From contig NC_134540.1 of NCBI RefSeq assembly GCF_050624435.1, positions 108,219,739-108,283,738 of the forward strand: a stretch of DNA of 64,000 nt. Reading direction: 5' to 3'. The DNA is from Tenrec ecaudatus (lineage: Eukaryota > Chordata > Mammalia > Afrosoricida > Tenrecidae). The translations under genes were made by a program, and so were the position numbers. Positions 45,487-57,521 of the stretch are shown here, piece after piece (positions within the stretch are counted from its first letter, which is position 1; each line of letters opens with the position of its first letter). The notes below the pieces were generated by a model, which worked only from the letters and a program-made list of their open reading frames with translations, was not told the origin of the DNA and searched no databases.

Positions 45487-48057
45487 CTTTTTTTTTTAAT
45501 CTTTTTATTGGGGCTCATAAGGCTCTTATCACAATCTGTACATACATCAATTGAGCAAAGCACCCTTATACATTCATTGCACTCGTCAGTCTCATAATTC
45601 ACCTTCCACTTGGGTTCCTGGAATCAGCTCGGTTTCCCTCTTTTTTTCCCCATCCCCCTCCCTCCCCGATCCCACCCCTTGTCCCTTGATAGTTTATAAA
45701 TAATTATTATATCTTATCTTACACTCCCCGGCGTCTCCCCTCACCCGCCTCCCCCTTGCCAATCTCCCAGAGAGGAGGTTACACATAGATCTCCGAGATT
45801 GGTTCTCCCTTTATACACGCCTTTCCCTCCTGGTGTCGCCACTCCCACCGCTGGTGTTGAGGGGTTCGTCTGTCCTAGATTCCCTGTGCCTCCAGATCCC
45901 CACTGCACCGCTGTACATCCTCTGGTATAACCAGGTCCGCAAGGCAAGGTAGAATTGGGGTCATGATGATTGGGAGGGGAGGAAGCATTCAGGAACTAGA
46001 GGAAAGTTTTGAGTTTCATTGTTGCTACACTGAACCCTCAGTGGCCCATCTCCTCCTCACTACCCCTCTGGAAGGGGTGTCCAGCTGTCTACAGGTGGGC
46101 ATTGGGTCCCCATCACGCACTCGCCCTCTTTCACGGTGATATGATTCTCACCACCACCCCACCTTTGTTGTTGGAGACCTGGTCTCCTCTGCCCTTCACG
46201 ATCACCTATGTTGGTGTGCTGCTTCCGTGTGGGCTTGGTTGCTTCTGGGCTAGATGGCCGCTTGTTTGCTTTCAAGCCTTTAAGTCCCCAGACGCTATAT
46301 CTCTCAGTAGCCGGGCACCATCCGCCTTCTTCACCACACTTGCTTATGCACACTTTCATCTTCAGCCATTATGTGAGGAAGGTGATCACACAATGATTGT
46401 TTTTGTTCCTTTGTATCTGCTACATGGTCCATTCAACACCTTGTATTCGCTTAGGCCGTGTGCTTCTTCTCTGTGGGCTTTGTTGCTTCTGAGCTAGATG
46501 GCCGCTTATTTGCCTTCAAGCCTTTAAGACCCCAGATGCTATATCTTTTTTTGATAGCCGGGCACCATCAGCTTTCTTCACCACATTTGCTTACACACAC
46601 GGCTGTCTTCAGTGATCATGTCGGGAAGATGGGTATCCTGCAATGGCTGCTTAGCAGGGCGAGGTGCTATTGTATTGGGGGATTATGCATGAGGAGGCCC
46701 AATGTCCATCTGCTACCCTACTACTGAACCTATAAATATATGCATATAAATCTATTGCCCCCATAATCATAAATATATTTACATATGTACATGTCTGTAT
46801 TTAGGCTTCTCTGTATGCACTTTGCCTCCTACTCCTTTCCTCTATTTCCTTTCGCCTTCCTCCCGACCCATTACCATGTTTGGCCTTCATTCTGGATTCA
46901 GTAGTTCCTCTCAGTTACCTTGCTCTTGGTCACTCCCTTCCAGCCCTCCCCTCCCCTCCCTCCTCTGGTTTTGAACCATTCGCTGTTCCCTTGTTCCTGT
47001 GTTGGCCGACACCTCCTCCCTTCCCCTACCTCCCACGCTCTCATGTCCCTCCAGGACCGTTGGTCCTGTTGTTTTCTTCTCTCATTATTTGTCCAGCCTA
47101 TCTTGTCTAGGTGGACCTGCTGACATAGTAATATGTGCATACAAATGGATATGACTTTGACTGCACCCAAATGGCCCATAAGAACATGGCTTTGACAGAA
47201 GAAACATCGACACGCTGATAAGCAGAAAAGCCACTAACATACAAAATTTACAAGGTAAAAAACAAAACAAATTAAAAAAGACTAAGCAAAAAGATAGCAA
47301 ATATTAAAAGAAAAATTGCTAGTAGTTCAAGGTCTTTTCGTTGGCTTTAGACCATCCTTTATACACCCTCGGGCTCCCTTTGCTCTGCTTCCTCCACTGC
47401 TCCATTGCATGCCCCCAGTGTTTGCCTCAGTGTGGCGGGGTCAGCTCAGTGGCCCATCCCCCATTGTGTCTCAGGTGCTGTCCCATGTAGGGCCATGTGT
47501 TGGTGCAGGATGTCGTATCTCGTAGTGTGGTCAGCTGAATGGTCCTCTCTGTATGACGGGCCCTTCTAGCTGGTCTATCGACTTTGGGCTTGGTGGACCC
47601 AGGTGTACTCCACTATGTCCTTTCTCCTTCTTTTGTTTCAGCTTCCTTCTGGATGTGGTGTGGTGGGTCAGTTCCTTTCCCACTCCAGACGATCTATTTT
47701 TGTTTTCTGTGGTATTCCCTTCGAGTGTGGGGGTCGGCCTAATTCTGGTTTGGGCCGGCTTGTCGTCCAGCCTCTTTGTGTAGACCTCTGTACTTTGCGT
47801 TGCCCTCCTTGTTTGATGTGTCGTGTTGGGGTCCATATGCATGTTCCAGATATGTGGGGACACAACCGATACTCTCCCCCGGGTGGGTTAGTACCCTGCC
47901 CCCCCCATACCATCCATTCAGATTCTCCCCCTCCCGGTTCTCCCTCTCCCTACCCCACTACTCCTTCTTTATGCTGGGCTCTCATGTACCTCCCTAGGTG
48001 TGGCCTGTCCTCCCTCCAACTATCTATGCTTCCTCCCGTTTATTGTGGGATGGATGT
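45487..48057 (-). other. L1 copy B long 3'UTR
   Basis: About 2.57 kb, unusually long beside the 0.9 kb in copy A. It holds AT-rich tataaatatatgcatata modules (46730-46800), C/T-rich stretches and the ctagatggccgcttgttt module twice. Antisense frames of up to 182 codons in it (for example 47603-48151 plus) are by-products and not genes. Confidence 0.9.
46213..46700 (-). repeat. ~245-bp tandem duplication in L1 copy B 3'UTR
   Basis: Two head-to-tail units start near 46213 and 46458. Shared blocks: gtgtgctgcttccgtgtggg/gtgtgcttcttctctgtggg; ttgcttctgrgctagatggc; ttcaagcctttaagwccccag; atagccgggcaccatc; ttcttcaccacattgc-type. Divergence of roughly 10-15% by eye. Copies C, 4740-5050, 20100-20350 and 61150-61350 show a single unit. 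Confidence 0.85.
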
Positions 48058-51000
48058 TTATTCTTCTATTTCTGTCATGCTGATTGTACTTACCTCAGGG
48101 GACTCATGTTGTACCTGTCCCTTTGGGTCTGGCTTACCTCGCTTAACATAAATTCCTTCCAGCTCTTCACATGAAATAACGTGTTTCATGTGCTCATCGG
48201 TGCTTTTCAGTGCTGCATAATACTCCATTGTGTGTATGTGCCAAAGTTTGCTAATCCACTCGTCTATCGATGGAAACTTAGGCTGTTCCCAAGTCTTTGC
48301 TATTGTGAATTGTGCCGCAATAAACATTGGAGCGCATATAACTGGTCGTGTTTTATTTGCTGCTTCAACCGGGTATATGCCCAGTAGAGGGATGGCTGGG
48401 TCATAAGGTAGATCAATTTCCATTTTCTTTAGGTATCGCCAGATTGCTTTCCACAGTGGCTGTACAAATCTGCACGACCACCAGCAGTGGAGGAGGGTTC
48501 CTACTTCACCACAGCTCCTCCAACACTTGTTGCTCTCTGATTTACTGATCTGGGCTAGCCTCAGGGGTGTTAGGTGGTATCTCATGGTTGTTTTGATTTG
48601 CATTTCTCTTATGGCAAGGGACTTCGAGCACTTTCTCATATATTTATTGGCCATATTGATCTCCTCTCTAGTGAAAGTTCTTCTCATTTCTTTTGCCCAC
48701 TTCCTTAGGGGGTTAACTGTTTTCCTCTTTTTGCAGGTCACGATGGTGTTGTAGATTTTAGTAATGAGCCCTTTGTCTGACGTGTCATTACTAAAAATCT
48801 TCTCCCAGTCTGTGGGTTGCCTTGTCACCCTCTTGGCAAAGTCTTTCGAGGTGCACAGGTGTTTTATTCTTATTAGATCCCATTTGTCGATTTCCAGATC
48901 ACCTGTGTGTGTCCCCTTCCCTGTTGCAGTGAGCCTATGTGCTCCCTGGGCCAGTGCTCTGAGATTAGTCCCAATTCCCTCCTTAATGGTCCTGATGGTT
49001 TGGGGTTTGACTTCTAGATCTGTGATCCACCTTGAGTGTATTCTTGTGCATGGGGTGAGGTAGACGTCTTGTTTCAACTTTCTACATGTGGATATCCATT
49101 GTTTCCAGCACCACTTATTAAAGAGGGCATCTGCTTCCCACTTGACGTTTTTGGGACCCTTGTCGAAGATCAGTTGTCTATATGCTGATGATTTACTCCT
49201 GGGCTTTCTATTCTTTTCCACTGGTCTGAGTGTCTATCATTGTGCCAGTACCATGCTGTTTTGACCACTGTAGCTGTGTAGTAGGCATTAAAATCAGGTA
49301 GGGTGAGTCCTCCAATTGTGTCCTTCTTCTTGAGGAGTTCTCTGCTAATTCTGGGTTTCTTCCCTCTCCATATGAAGTTGGTGGTCAGTTTTTCCAATTC
49401 TTTGAAGAAGGTTGATGGTAATTGGATTGGTATAGCATTGAACTTATAGAGTGCTTTAGGAAGAACTGTCATCTTTACTATGTTCAGCCTACCTAACCAT
49501 GAGCAGGGGAGGGTCATCCATTTGTGAAGGTCACTTTTGGTTTCCTGTAATAGGGTTTTATAATTATGCTTATAAAGGTCTTTAGTATTTTTTGTTAAAT
49601 ATATTCCTAGGTATTTCAGTTTGTTCTTGGCTACTGTGAAGGGAACTTCCCTCTTAATCACCTCTCCCATGGCCCTGTCCGATGTGTATAGAAACCCTAC
49701 CGACTTCTGTTTATTGATCTTGTATCCTGCTACTCTTCCGTATTCCTCTATTGCTGTAAGTATTCCAACTGTGGAGTTTTGGGGGTCTTCAATGTATAGG
49801 ATCATGTCATCTGCAAATAATGATAGTTTCACCTCCTCCTCTCCCAACTGGATCCCTTTGATGTCCTTCCGCTGTCTTATGTTGTTAGCCAGAACCTCCA
49901 AAACGATATTGAATAGAAGAGGGGACAGGGGGCATCCTTGTCTTGTACCCTTTTTCAGTGGTATTGTTCTTGTCTTTTCTCCATTGACTATGATGTTGGC
50001 TGTTGGTCTTTCATAGATAGCTTGTATGAGCTTGAGGAACTTACCTTCCAATCCTATCTTCATGAGTGTTTTGATTAGGAATGGATGCTGGATGTTGTCA
50101 AATGCTTTTTCTGCATCTATGGATATTATCATATGGTTTTTATCCTTTTTCTTCTCGATGTGGTGTATGATATTGATGGATTTTCGGATGTTAAACCATC
50201 CCTGCATCGCTGGGATGAATCCTACTTGGTCGTGGTGAATGATATGCTTGATGTTCCTTTGTATTCTATTGGCCAATATTTTGTTAAGGATTTTTGCATC
50301 TATGTTCATTAGAGATATTGGTCTATAATTCTCTACACCTGTGGGGTCTTTTCCCTGTTTGGGTATCAAAGTAATGCTGGCTTCGTAAAATGAGTTTGGG
50401 AGCTTGCCGTTCTTTTCTATGTTATGGAATACTTTGTGGAGGATCGGTGTCAGCTCTTCCCTGAATGTTTGGTAAAATTCTGCTGTGTAGCCATCTGGCC
50501 CTGGGGCCTTTTTCCTTGGTAGGTTTTTGATGACACTCTCTATTTCTTCCTTCGCTATGGGTTTGTTGAGGTTCTTGACCTCTGTCTCAGATAATCTAGG
50601 GATAGATTGTTTTTCTAAATATTTATCCATGTCTTCCAGGTTTCTGAATTCATTAGAATACAAACCTTCATAGTACTTTGTGATTATCCTTTTTATCTCA
50701 TTGGGGTCTGTTGTTATTGCCCCCGATTCATCCCTCATCCTGGCTATTGATGTTTGCTCCTTTCTATCTTTGGTAAGCTTTGCCAGGGGAGTGTCAATTT
50801 TATTAATTCGTTCATAAAACCAGCTTCTAGTTGCGTTAATCCTTTGCATTGTTCTTTTGTATTCCCACTGGTTTAACTCCGCCCTGATTTTTATTATTTC
50901 TTTTCTCTTGCTATTGGAAGGGTAGTTCTGTTGACTCTGTTCTAGTTGTTGGAGGTTTTGTGTTAACATATCTGTCATACGCCTTTCTTCTTTTTTCATA

Positions 51001-51911
51001 TATGCATTCAGTGATATCAAGCTACCTCTGAAAACTGCCTTTGCAGTGTCCCATAAGTTTTGATATGTTGTATGCTCGTTCTCATTAGTTTCTAGAAACT
51101 TCCTGATATCCTCTCTGATCTGGACCTTAACCCATTCATGTCGCAGGAGATTGTTGTTTATTCTCCAATTGGTGGCCCTTGCTTTTCTGGGTGCCCTATT
51201 AATCTCCAGCTTTATGGCATGGTGGTCTGAGAAAGACGTCTGGATAATATCTATGTGTTTGAATTTACTCAGGCTGGCCTTGTGTCCCAGCATGTGATCT
51301 ATTCTTGAGAAAGATCCATGTGGATTGGAGAAGAATGTGAAACCTTTTGCTTTTGGATGAAAGGCTCTATAGATGTCTATCAGGCCCTGTTGCCTAATTA
51401 CATTGTTTAGCTCTCTGGCCTCTTTGCTGAGCTTCTTTCCCTGTGACCTGTCTTTCTCTGATAGTGGAGTGTTGAAGTCCCCCACTATTATTGTTGTTTC
51501 CGTGATTTCTTCTGTCATCTTTTTAATAGTTTGTTTGACGAAATTTGCCGCGCCATTATTAGGTGCGTAAATATTCAGTATGCTAAATGCTTCCTGGTTT
51601 ACTGAGCCTTTGAGCATTATGTAATGTCCCTCTTTGTCTCTTTTTATGTTCTGGATCTTGAGATCCATTTTGTCGGAGATTAAGATAGCCACTCCTGCCT
51701 TCTTGGAGTTACCATTTGCTTGGTAAACTTTCTGCCAGCCCTTTATTCTCAGCATATGCTTGTCTGCTCGCTTAAGGTGTGTCTCTTGCAGGCAGCAGAT
51801 TGATGGGTTATGTTTTCTAATCCATTCCTCCAGCCTCTTTCTTTTAACATATGAATTGAGCCCATTTGTATTCAGAGTGATTATTACAATCTCTGGCTTC
51901 ATGGTTGCCAT
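48058..51911 (-). pseudogene. L1 ORF2 (endonuclease-reverse transcriptase), one frameshift
   Basis: About 1285 codons, close to the usual L1 ORF2 length. The N-terminal endonuclease has QETH (Glu43), VGDFN (Asp145, Asn147), SRIDHML (Asp205) and SDHH (Asp229, His230). The reverse transcriptase has SIDAEKAF (Asp599), RQGCPLSP and FADDMILY (Asp701/702, codons at 49806-49817). The C-terminal CX3CX7HX4C motif, [18 protein letters not shown], lies near 48470-48530. A single 1-nt deletion in an A-run near 49192 moves the frame; the frame-shifted C-terminal part 48058-49221 is otherwise open. The start MATMKPEIV follows ORF1 by 42 nt. The frameshift removes the C-terminal third, so this allele should not be active. 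Confidence 0.96.
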
Positions 51912-51953
51912 ATTCTGTTTTGTGTTTTGGGTCTTTGCCTATCTTCCTTCATA

Positions 51954-53081
51954 TCAGTGTACTGCATTTGAGTGGAGGGTTTCTATCCTGTCCTCTTTTC
52001 CATCTGAGACCATGTTGTCCTGGTACGTGTTGCTGGCATGTTGGCTTCTAGATGGAGATGGGCTATATGGTGGTCTCCTGGTGGTTCTAGTTGGAGCTTG
52101 ATCTTCTGGCCATAGTGAGTCAGCCAGTATGTTCTGCAGGGTCGGGTGACTTGCAGTATATTTTTTGAGTTCTTCCTTGTCCTGGAAGACCCTTATCTTA
52201 CCCTCTATCTTAATGGATAACTTGGCAGGGTATAGGATTCTGGGGGAGGCATTTTTCTCTTTCAGTTTTTGGAAGATGTTGCTCCATTCTCTCCTCCTCT
52301 TCATGGTTTCTGCTGATAAGTCTGAGCATATTCTTACCTGCGCTCCTTTGTATGTGACTGTCTTCCATTCTCTTGATGCTCATAAACTTTTCTCTTTTTC
52401 CTCTAAGTTGGATAATTTTAAAATTATATGTCTTGGCGTGTTCTTCTTGGTGTTTAGCTTAGCCGGCGTCCTCTCTGCTTCCTGTATGAGAGTCGAATTC
52501 TCCTTTGTTAGGTTGGGGAAATTTTCTTCCAGAAATTCCTTTGCTATCTTGGCAGTCGATTTGTGTGTTATGTTGTGTTCCGGTAGACCGATTATTCGAA
52601 TATTATTCCTCTTCATAGCATCTGTCATTGATCTCAGGCTGTCTTCTGTTTCTTTAATTTTCCTATCTGATTGTTTTTCTCGCTTGCTTCGTTTGGTTTG
52701 AGCGTCCTCGAGTTCACTGATACGGTTCTCAGCCTCCTCAAGCCTAGATATAGCTTCTGTGACCTTTTGTGTGGCCTCTGCTACCTCCTCTGTTAGTTTC
52801 TGCAGTTCCTTTTGGTGGATAGTATTCATCCCCTCTATTGTGGACTTCATCCCCTCTATTGTGCATTTCATCCCCTCTATCGTTGCATCCTTATTTTGGT
52901 TTGCTTCTCTTAGCTCCTGTATTACTGCAAGCAGAGTTCTGAAGATTTCCTTTTGTGGCTGATCTATATCTGTTTCTTCTATGAGTGACGTTAGGTCTGT
53001 TAAAGTGCCTCATTTCTCTGATTTTTTTGTTGGGAGTGATGTGGTCTGTTGATTTTTCCTTGATCCTTTCATAGGACCCAT
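51954..53081 (-). pseudogene. L1 ORF1 (RNA chaperone) with two in-frame TGA codons
   Basis: One frame of 376 codons from ATG at 53081 (MGPMKGSRKNQQ) to 51954. TGA at 53010-53012 (codon 24) and at 52380-52382 interrupt it. Parts: basic N-terminus, coiled coil (about residues 45-130, with TIEGMK heptads and LEEAENRISELEDAQ), RRM (RNNIRIIGLPEH), and C-terminal domain (TVTYKGAQVRICSDLSAET, then REWSNIFQKLKEKNASPRIL). Near the second TGA, small compensating length differences from copy A suggest local indels. Longer than the common 338-residue human protein. Confidence 0.93.
52825..52887 (-). repeat. 21-bp triplicate coding for heptads in ORF1 coiled coil
   Basis: Three consecutive 21-bp units at 52825-52845, 52846-52866 and 52867-52887, with ttcatcccctctattgtg as the plus-strand core. 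They encode TIEGMKC/TIEGMKS/TIEGMNT-type heptads, a period of exactly 7 residues. Copy A has at most a degenerate single or double unit (near 9980-10010). Confidence 0.92.
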
Positions 53082-54256
53082 GCTTCTGGGAGACAGGAGT
53101 AACCTTATTGTGTGGAGGCTCAGTCCACTGTGCCGTCTCCTGGGGTGGCTGGGGCGGGCTGCGGCAGGCTTAGGGCTGGCACTGGGTACCCCACAAGGCC
53201 CCCAGGTGGTGAGAGCTGGCTGGAGCTCACCAACGGCTCCTCAGGGACTGCAAAGCCGAGTCCCAGGCTCCGCTGCAGGTGGAATGTTTGATCTGCGCGG
53301 GCTGTGAGCGGGCGCGGGGAGGCCCCTCGGACAGCTGCGCAGACAGCGGCGCGACACTGCAAGGAACAATGGTGTTCGCCCTCCGCCCCGCTCTGAGCTC
53401 AGAACCCCGCGGACCGTAGTGGCTTGGCGCGAAACCGCAGGGGGCAATGGCGCCCTTCCTCCGCTCAGGCTCAGAGTCGCGGCCGCCGGGGTCCCCGCAG
53501 CACCCTGCGGAGGGCACCTACTCTTGTGCCTTGCGCAGGGAGGGGCCCTTGGCGGGCAGACTCAGCAGCGCGGGGTGCGGCGCTCCGCGGAAGCTCAGGG
53601 CCCGGGACAGGCGCGGGTTGGGCTATGGCTCCCGTCGGCGGGAAGTGCTCAGCGCAGGGTCCCGGTCAGGAGTGGAGCTGGCGCTAGGCTGCCAGGTGCA
53701 GGCGGGGGTGGGCGGCAGGCGCACGGAGGGCAGGTGGAGAGGTCCACGGCAGCGGTGCGGGTGGATGGTCCCCCGTGGGGGTCGCCAGACAACCCGTGGG
53801 TCCGCTCCCCTGAGCTTGGATGAATGGAGGGAGGGACGCGGGCCCGAGGGCAGATCGCTGCCCTGTGGGGAGAGGGGAACCGCGGGAGAGGAAAGCTTCT
53901 CTCCCAGTGGAGATCCGCGAGTGGGCCACTGGTGTAGGGGAGCGTGACCCGCTGCGCCTGTCTAGGCAGGGCAGGCAAGCGGCTCTGGGCTGGGGTCCGG
54001 TTTGGGGATGGAGCCTAGGCCGGTCGCCAGTGAGCTCACGGCAACTTAGTGACCAGAGATGTCCCACGAGTCCGGTCCTCTTTCACCTAGACCCCTGCTC
54101 AGGACAAATACGTGGGGTGGGACTGGGGTGCTGTCCCAGGGGGATATTTCACTCACCAGATTCTTACTATTCAGCTACCTGGTCACCAATCCCGCTTTGT
54201 TTGGAGGAGCTCTCAGAGTATGCGGGTGTCTCTGTCGGCCATCTTCCCGGACCGCT
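53082..54256 (-). promoter_or_regulatory. L1 copy B 5'UTR, CpG-island promoter
   Basis: 1.17 kb. The 53280-53960 part is very GC-rich with dense CpG (for example gtcgcggccgccgg near 53475). The internal promoter of L1 lies in this region by family knowledge. Retained CpG indicates a recent insertion or protection from germline methylation decay. No host transcription unit is seen beside it. Confidence 0.88.
54237..54245 (-). promoter_or_regulatory. YY1-like site at L1 copy B 5' terminus
   Basis: The minus strand reads AAGATGGCC about 11-20 nt from the inferred 5' end. Human L1 has a YY1 site (CAAGATGGC) near its 5' end that sets the transcription start. The same position in copy A has decayed to aagattgc. 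Confidence 0.65.
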
Positions 54257-54780
54257 ACTTTCAAGCTTTTAAGACCCAAGATGCTATATCTTTTGATAGC
54301 CAGGCACCATCAGCTTTCTTCAGCACATTTGCTTATGCTCCTGCTTTTTCTTCAGCAATTGTGTCGGGAAGGTGAGCATCATGGAATACCAGTTTAATAG
54401 AACAAAGTGTTCTTGCATTGAGGGAGTGCTTGAGTGGAGACCCAATGTGCATCTGCTACCTTAATACTAAATCTATAAATATATTCACATAGATATATTT
54501 CCCCATCATCATATATAAATATATTTACATATGTATATGCCTGTATTTAGACCTCTGTAAATATCCTTTGCCTCCTAGTTCTTTCCTCGATTTCCTTTTA
54601 CTTTTCTCTTGTTGTCACACTATCATGTTCAGCCTTCATTTGGGTTTCAGTTATTCCTCTCAGTTACATTGCCCTTGATCAAGCCCTACCAAACCTCTTA
54701 CACACTCCTTGCCACTGATTTTGGATCACTTGTTGTTCCCTTGTCCCTGGGTTTGTTAACACCACTTCCTCAAGAAATCC
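54257..54780 (-). mobile_element. L1 copy C, right part
   Basis: Resumes exactly the 3'UTR order lost at 45353: ttcaagcttttaagacccaa, atagccaggcaccatcagct, gtgtcgggaaggtgagcatc, tgagggagtgcttgagtgga, AT-rich tataaatatatt, and cattgcccttgatcaagccc, ending near 54780. Confidence 0.92.
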
Positions 54781-55285
54781 CAAGGAGCAGGCACAATTGA
54801 ACCAAAAAAAAGGAGAAGGAATTGGCAGGAAAAAGACTGATATAAACTTCTGGCTTCCAGATCTGTGAGAAAGCAAAAGGCATCTATAAGTCTCTTGTGT
54901 TATAGCCACACTCAGAAACCTAACACCGCTGGCCTTCTGTCCTCCTCGTTATTGTCTTTCACACCTTGTGACCTTATAGTGCCATCCTTAATGAATGTTC
55001 TGCCCTTATTTCTTACCCCCAACCCCACGGCTCCCTACCTTCCCACTTTAACTAGCGCAATCCTACTTACTTATCAGGAGTCAGGTAAAATGCTGCTTCA
55101 TCAATAATGCCTTCCCCGACATCGAAGTTGGAGTGTCTTCACCCTCTCTCTCCTTAAGACACAGACACAATTGCCATGTTACAATTCCTGTACACCTTTA
55201 TCTGTGGTCCAGATTAAAAGATTGCTGTGATCAGGTGTCATGGTGTCATATCTGTCTTTTTCCCATTAATAACACAGTTGGCATT
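54781..55285. other. intergenic, nothing recognised
   Basis: Unassigned sequence between L1 and the RPL23A pseudogene. No poly-T marking a retrocopy tail is visible at the pseudogene side. Confidence 0.4.
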
Positions 55286-55791
<506 letters not shown>

Positions 55792-55804
55792 CTTCATAAA
55801 AAGC

Positions 55805-56110
55805 TGGCATTTTTCTTAGTCTCTTTGTGCTGTTATAACAGAAACATAACAAATGGTCAGCCTTAAAACAGACTTTTATGATCTTACAGCTCTGCAGGCA
55901 AGAAGTCTGAAATCAGCGTGTGGCTCTGTGAGGAGTTCCTTCCTTTTGTGTAGCCCAAGGGGTTCCTTGGGGCTCCTTGGCATCTCCTGGTGTCTGTTTC
56001 TCACCTGTGTATTCTTGGGTCTTTCTGCTCATTTTATGACCCAGAAGTGATTAGGTTTAGGACTTACCTTCCTCCGGCATGAATTTATTAACATAACAAA
56101 AGAAAATTCT
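55805..56110. repeat. old interspersed repeat (unassigned)
   Basis: ctctttgtgctgttataaca, gatcttacagctctgcaggc, aagaagtctgaaatcagcgt and tctgctcattttatgaccc follow the layout of an ancient placental repeat 3' end containing an actgtaacaaa-type start and a tctcacagttctggaggc-type block. Family uncertain. Confidence 0.4.
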
Positions 56111-56160
56111 ACTTTTTAAAAATACTTTTGAGTCCAGGGTTTAAGGCTTAAGCACATTTT

Positions 56161-56446
56161 GGGGGGGGGGGAGATCCTCTAACCCAGAACCTTATTCAGT
56201 GCATATAGGAGTGAATTAAATTGAGTGATTTTGTAAATTAATCTATATGAATAAATCAAGGCAAAACTTTAGCGTTCAATTATAGTATAGAAGTAGAGGG
56301 GGAACCCACCCAGAGAGACCAAAGCTTGAGTTGAAACCTAGAGGGACAAGGACTAAGAAGAGATGCAAAGAGGAGGAGGTGGAGGCTGAGACTTTCTGAA
56401 TCAGATTGTGTGTGTGTTTGGGGGTGGTGGGGGGGTGTGTGTGTGG
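56161..56446. repeat. poly-G run and GT/G-rich simple repeat
   Basis: A run of about 12 G at 56161-56172 and a (TG)n/G-rich/(TG)n stretch at 56408-56446. Potential G-quadruplex former by composition. Confidence 0.75.
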
Positions 56447-56884
56447 GTAACTAAATGTTTAAGAATCAACTTTCAAGAGGCGCATGTGTCTGTCCCAACC
56501 AAGAACCAGAAATGAATTGTATTTTGCACAACACGGGCGATTCAAGGAGCTTGGGAGCTTTTGGAAAAGCTTTGCCCAAACCATATCTCTAATTAGAGTT
56601 TCTAGATAATAGCCCCCTTTACAACATCTGAACACTCCACATCAAAACTGGGATACGGGTAGGCACCCGGGAATGCCCATTTTCTCACGAGTGCAGGCTC
56701 ATTCTATATCAAGTGATGACTAGAGTCTCTCTTTAGAATATGTGAAGTTTCCAAAGGAAATCGTTCTAGATACCGTGAATGATTTCATTCTAGATACTTA
56801 GAATTTCCTGTTAGAGAAGCAACTGGTTAATGGTAGAGACTAAATTAACTTCTCTTTCATTTTCTTAGTCTTAAGAGAAACATG

Positions 56885-57080
56885 GAGCTCTGGGTGTACG
56901 CATTGGGCGGATAACCACAGTGTCAGCAGTTCAAAACCAAAAGCCACTCTGAAGGAGAAAGATGAGGTTTTCTGATCCTATGAAGAGTTACAATCTCAGA
57001 AACTCAAAGGGGCATTTTGATACTGTCGTTTAAGGTCACTTATGAGTTGGAATTAGCTCAACGGCAGTAAGTTGAATTAA
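56885..57080 (+). repeat. AfroSINE, sense
   Basis: agctctgggtgtacgcattg (A-box side), gtcagcagttcaaaaccaaa (B-box side), tctgaaggagaaagatgagg, gagttacaatctcagaaact, gtcacttatgagttggaatt and agctcaacggcagtaag tail. Confidence 0.78.
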
Positions 57081-57450
57081 GCAGGAACATGGCTGAATAC
57101 TCAGCAGTTTAAATGTTCCTCCAAGAGCATGCACATGTATGAAGAGTTTTATTTTTTCAAGATGCATATACCCTTTTTCCTGCACTATTTGAACTTCCAT
57201 TTATCGATCCCATTACATTTCCATTGTAGTGTTGTTCAAATAGGGAAAACTGAAAGCCAAACCAATAAACACAACAACCTCATACGATAATGTAACAGTC
57301 AACCATTCCTTCCACATATGAAGTCTTGTAGAAAACTTTCCTTGTGAAGGAAATCAAGGGGTCACCTTAAATCCATGACCACATAAAGATTTACAAACCA
57401 TGAATGTATTGACTAAATCTGAATTTCAATTTCCGGGTGTGTATAATATG

Positions 57451-57521
57451 GGGATATTAGAGTAATGGAGCTCTGTCTACTACAATGACAAACAGAACAG
57501 ACATTGCTAATCACTTACAGA
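57451..57521 (+). repeat. direct repeat, copy 1
   Basis: Includes a 39-bp block (57483-57521, from caatgacaaacagaacag to aatcacttacaga) identical to 58190-58228. Flanking similarity runs back to gggatattaga. Confidence 0.9.

Larger units (their letters stand above)
45354..54256 (-). mobile_element. L1 copy B: young, nearly intact LINE-1 inserted in copy C
   Basis: An 8.9-kb minus-strand insertion. The target-site duplication is acYttcaagctttt, at 45340-45353 and 54257-54270 with one mismatch, and copy C sequence continues on both sides. Order on the minus strand: CpG-rich 5'UTR 54256-53082, ORF1 53081-51954, 42-nt spacer, ORF2 51911-48058, long 3'UTR 48057-45487, polyA signal, then an extra 130-bp L1 tail 45486-45354. 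Coding damage is limited to two TGA codons in ORF1 and one 1-nt deletion in ORF2, so it is the youngest L1 in the window. Confidence 0.96.

Noticed and set aside
47603-48151. 182-codon plus-strand frame
   Set aside because: Antisense of the L1 copy B 3'UTR; no domain, and similar antisense frames appear at other L1 tails.
52380-53012. TGA codons in ORF1 as selenocysteine or recoding signals
   Set aside because: Both are better explained as ordinary mutations in a pseudogene; no selenocysteine element is seen and L1 has no such mechanism.
53080-54400. CpG island with long open frames suggesting a host gene promoter
   Set aside because: It is the 5'UTR of the minus-strand L1 copy B, bounded by its ORF1 and its target-site duplication.
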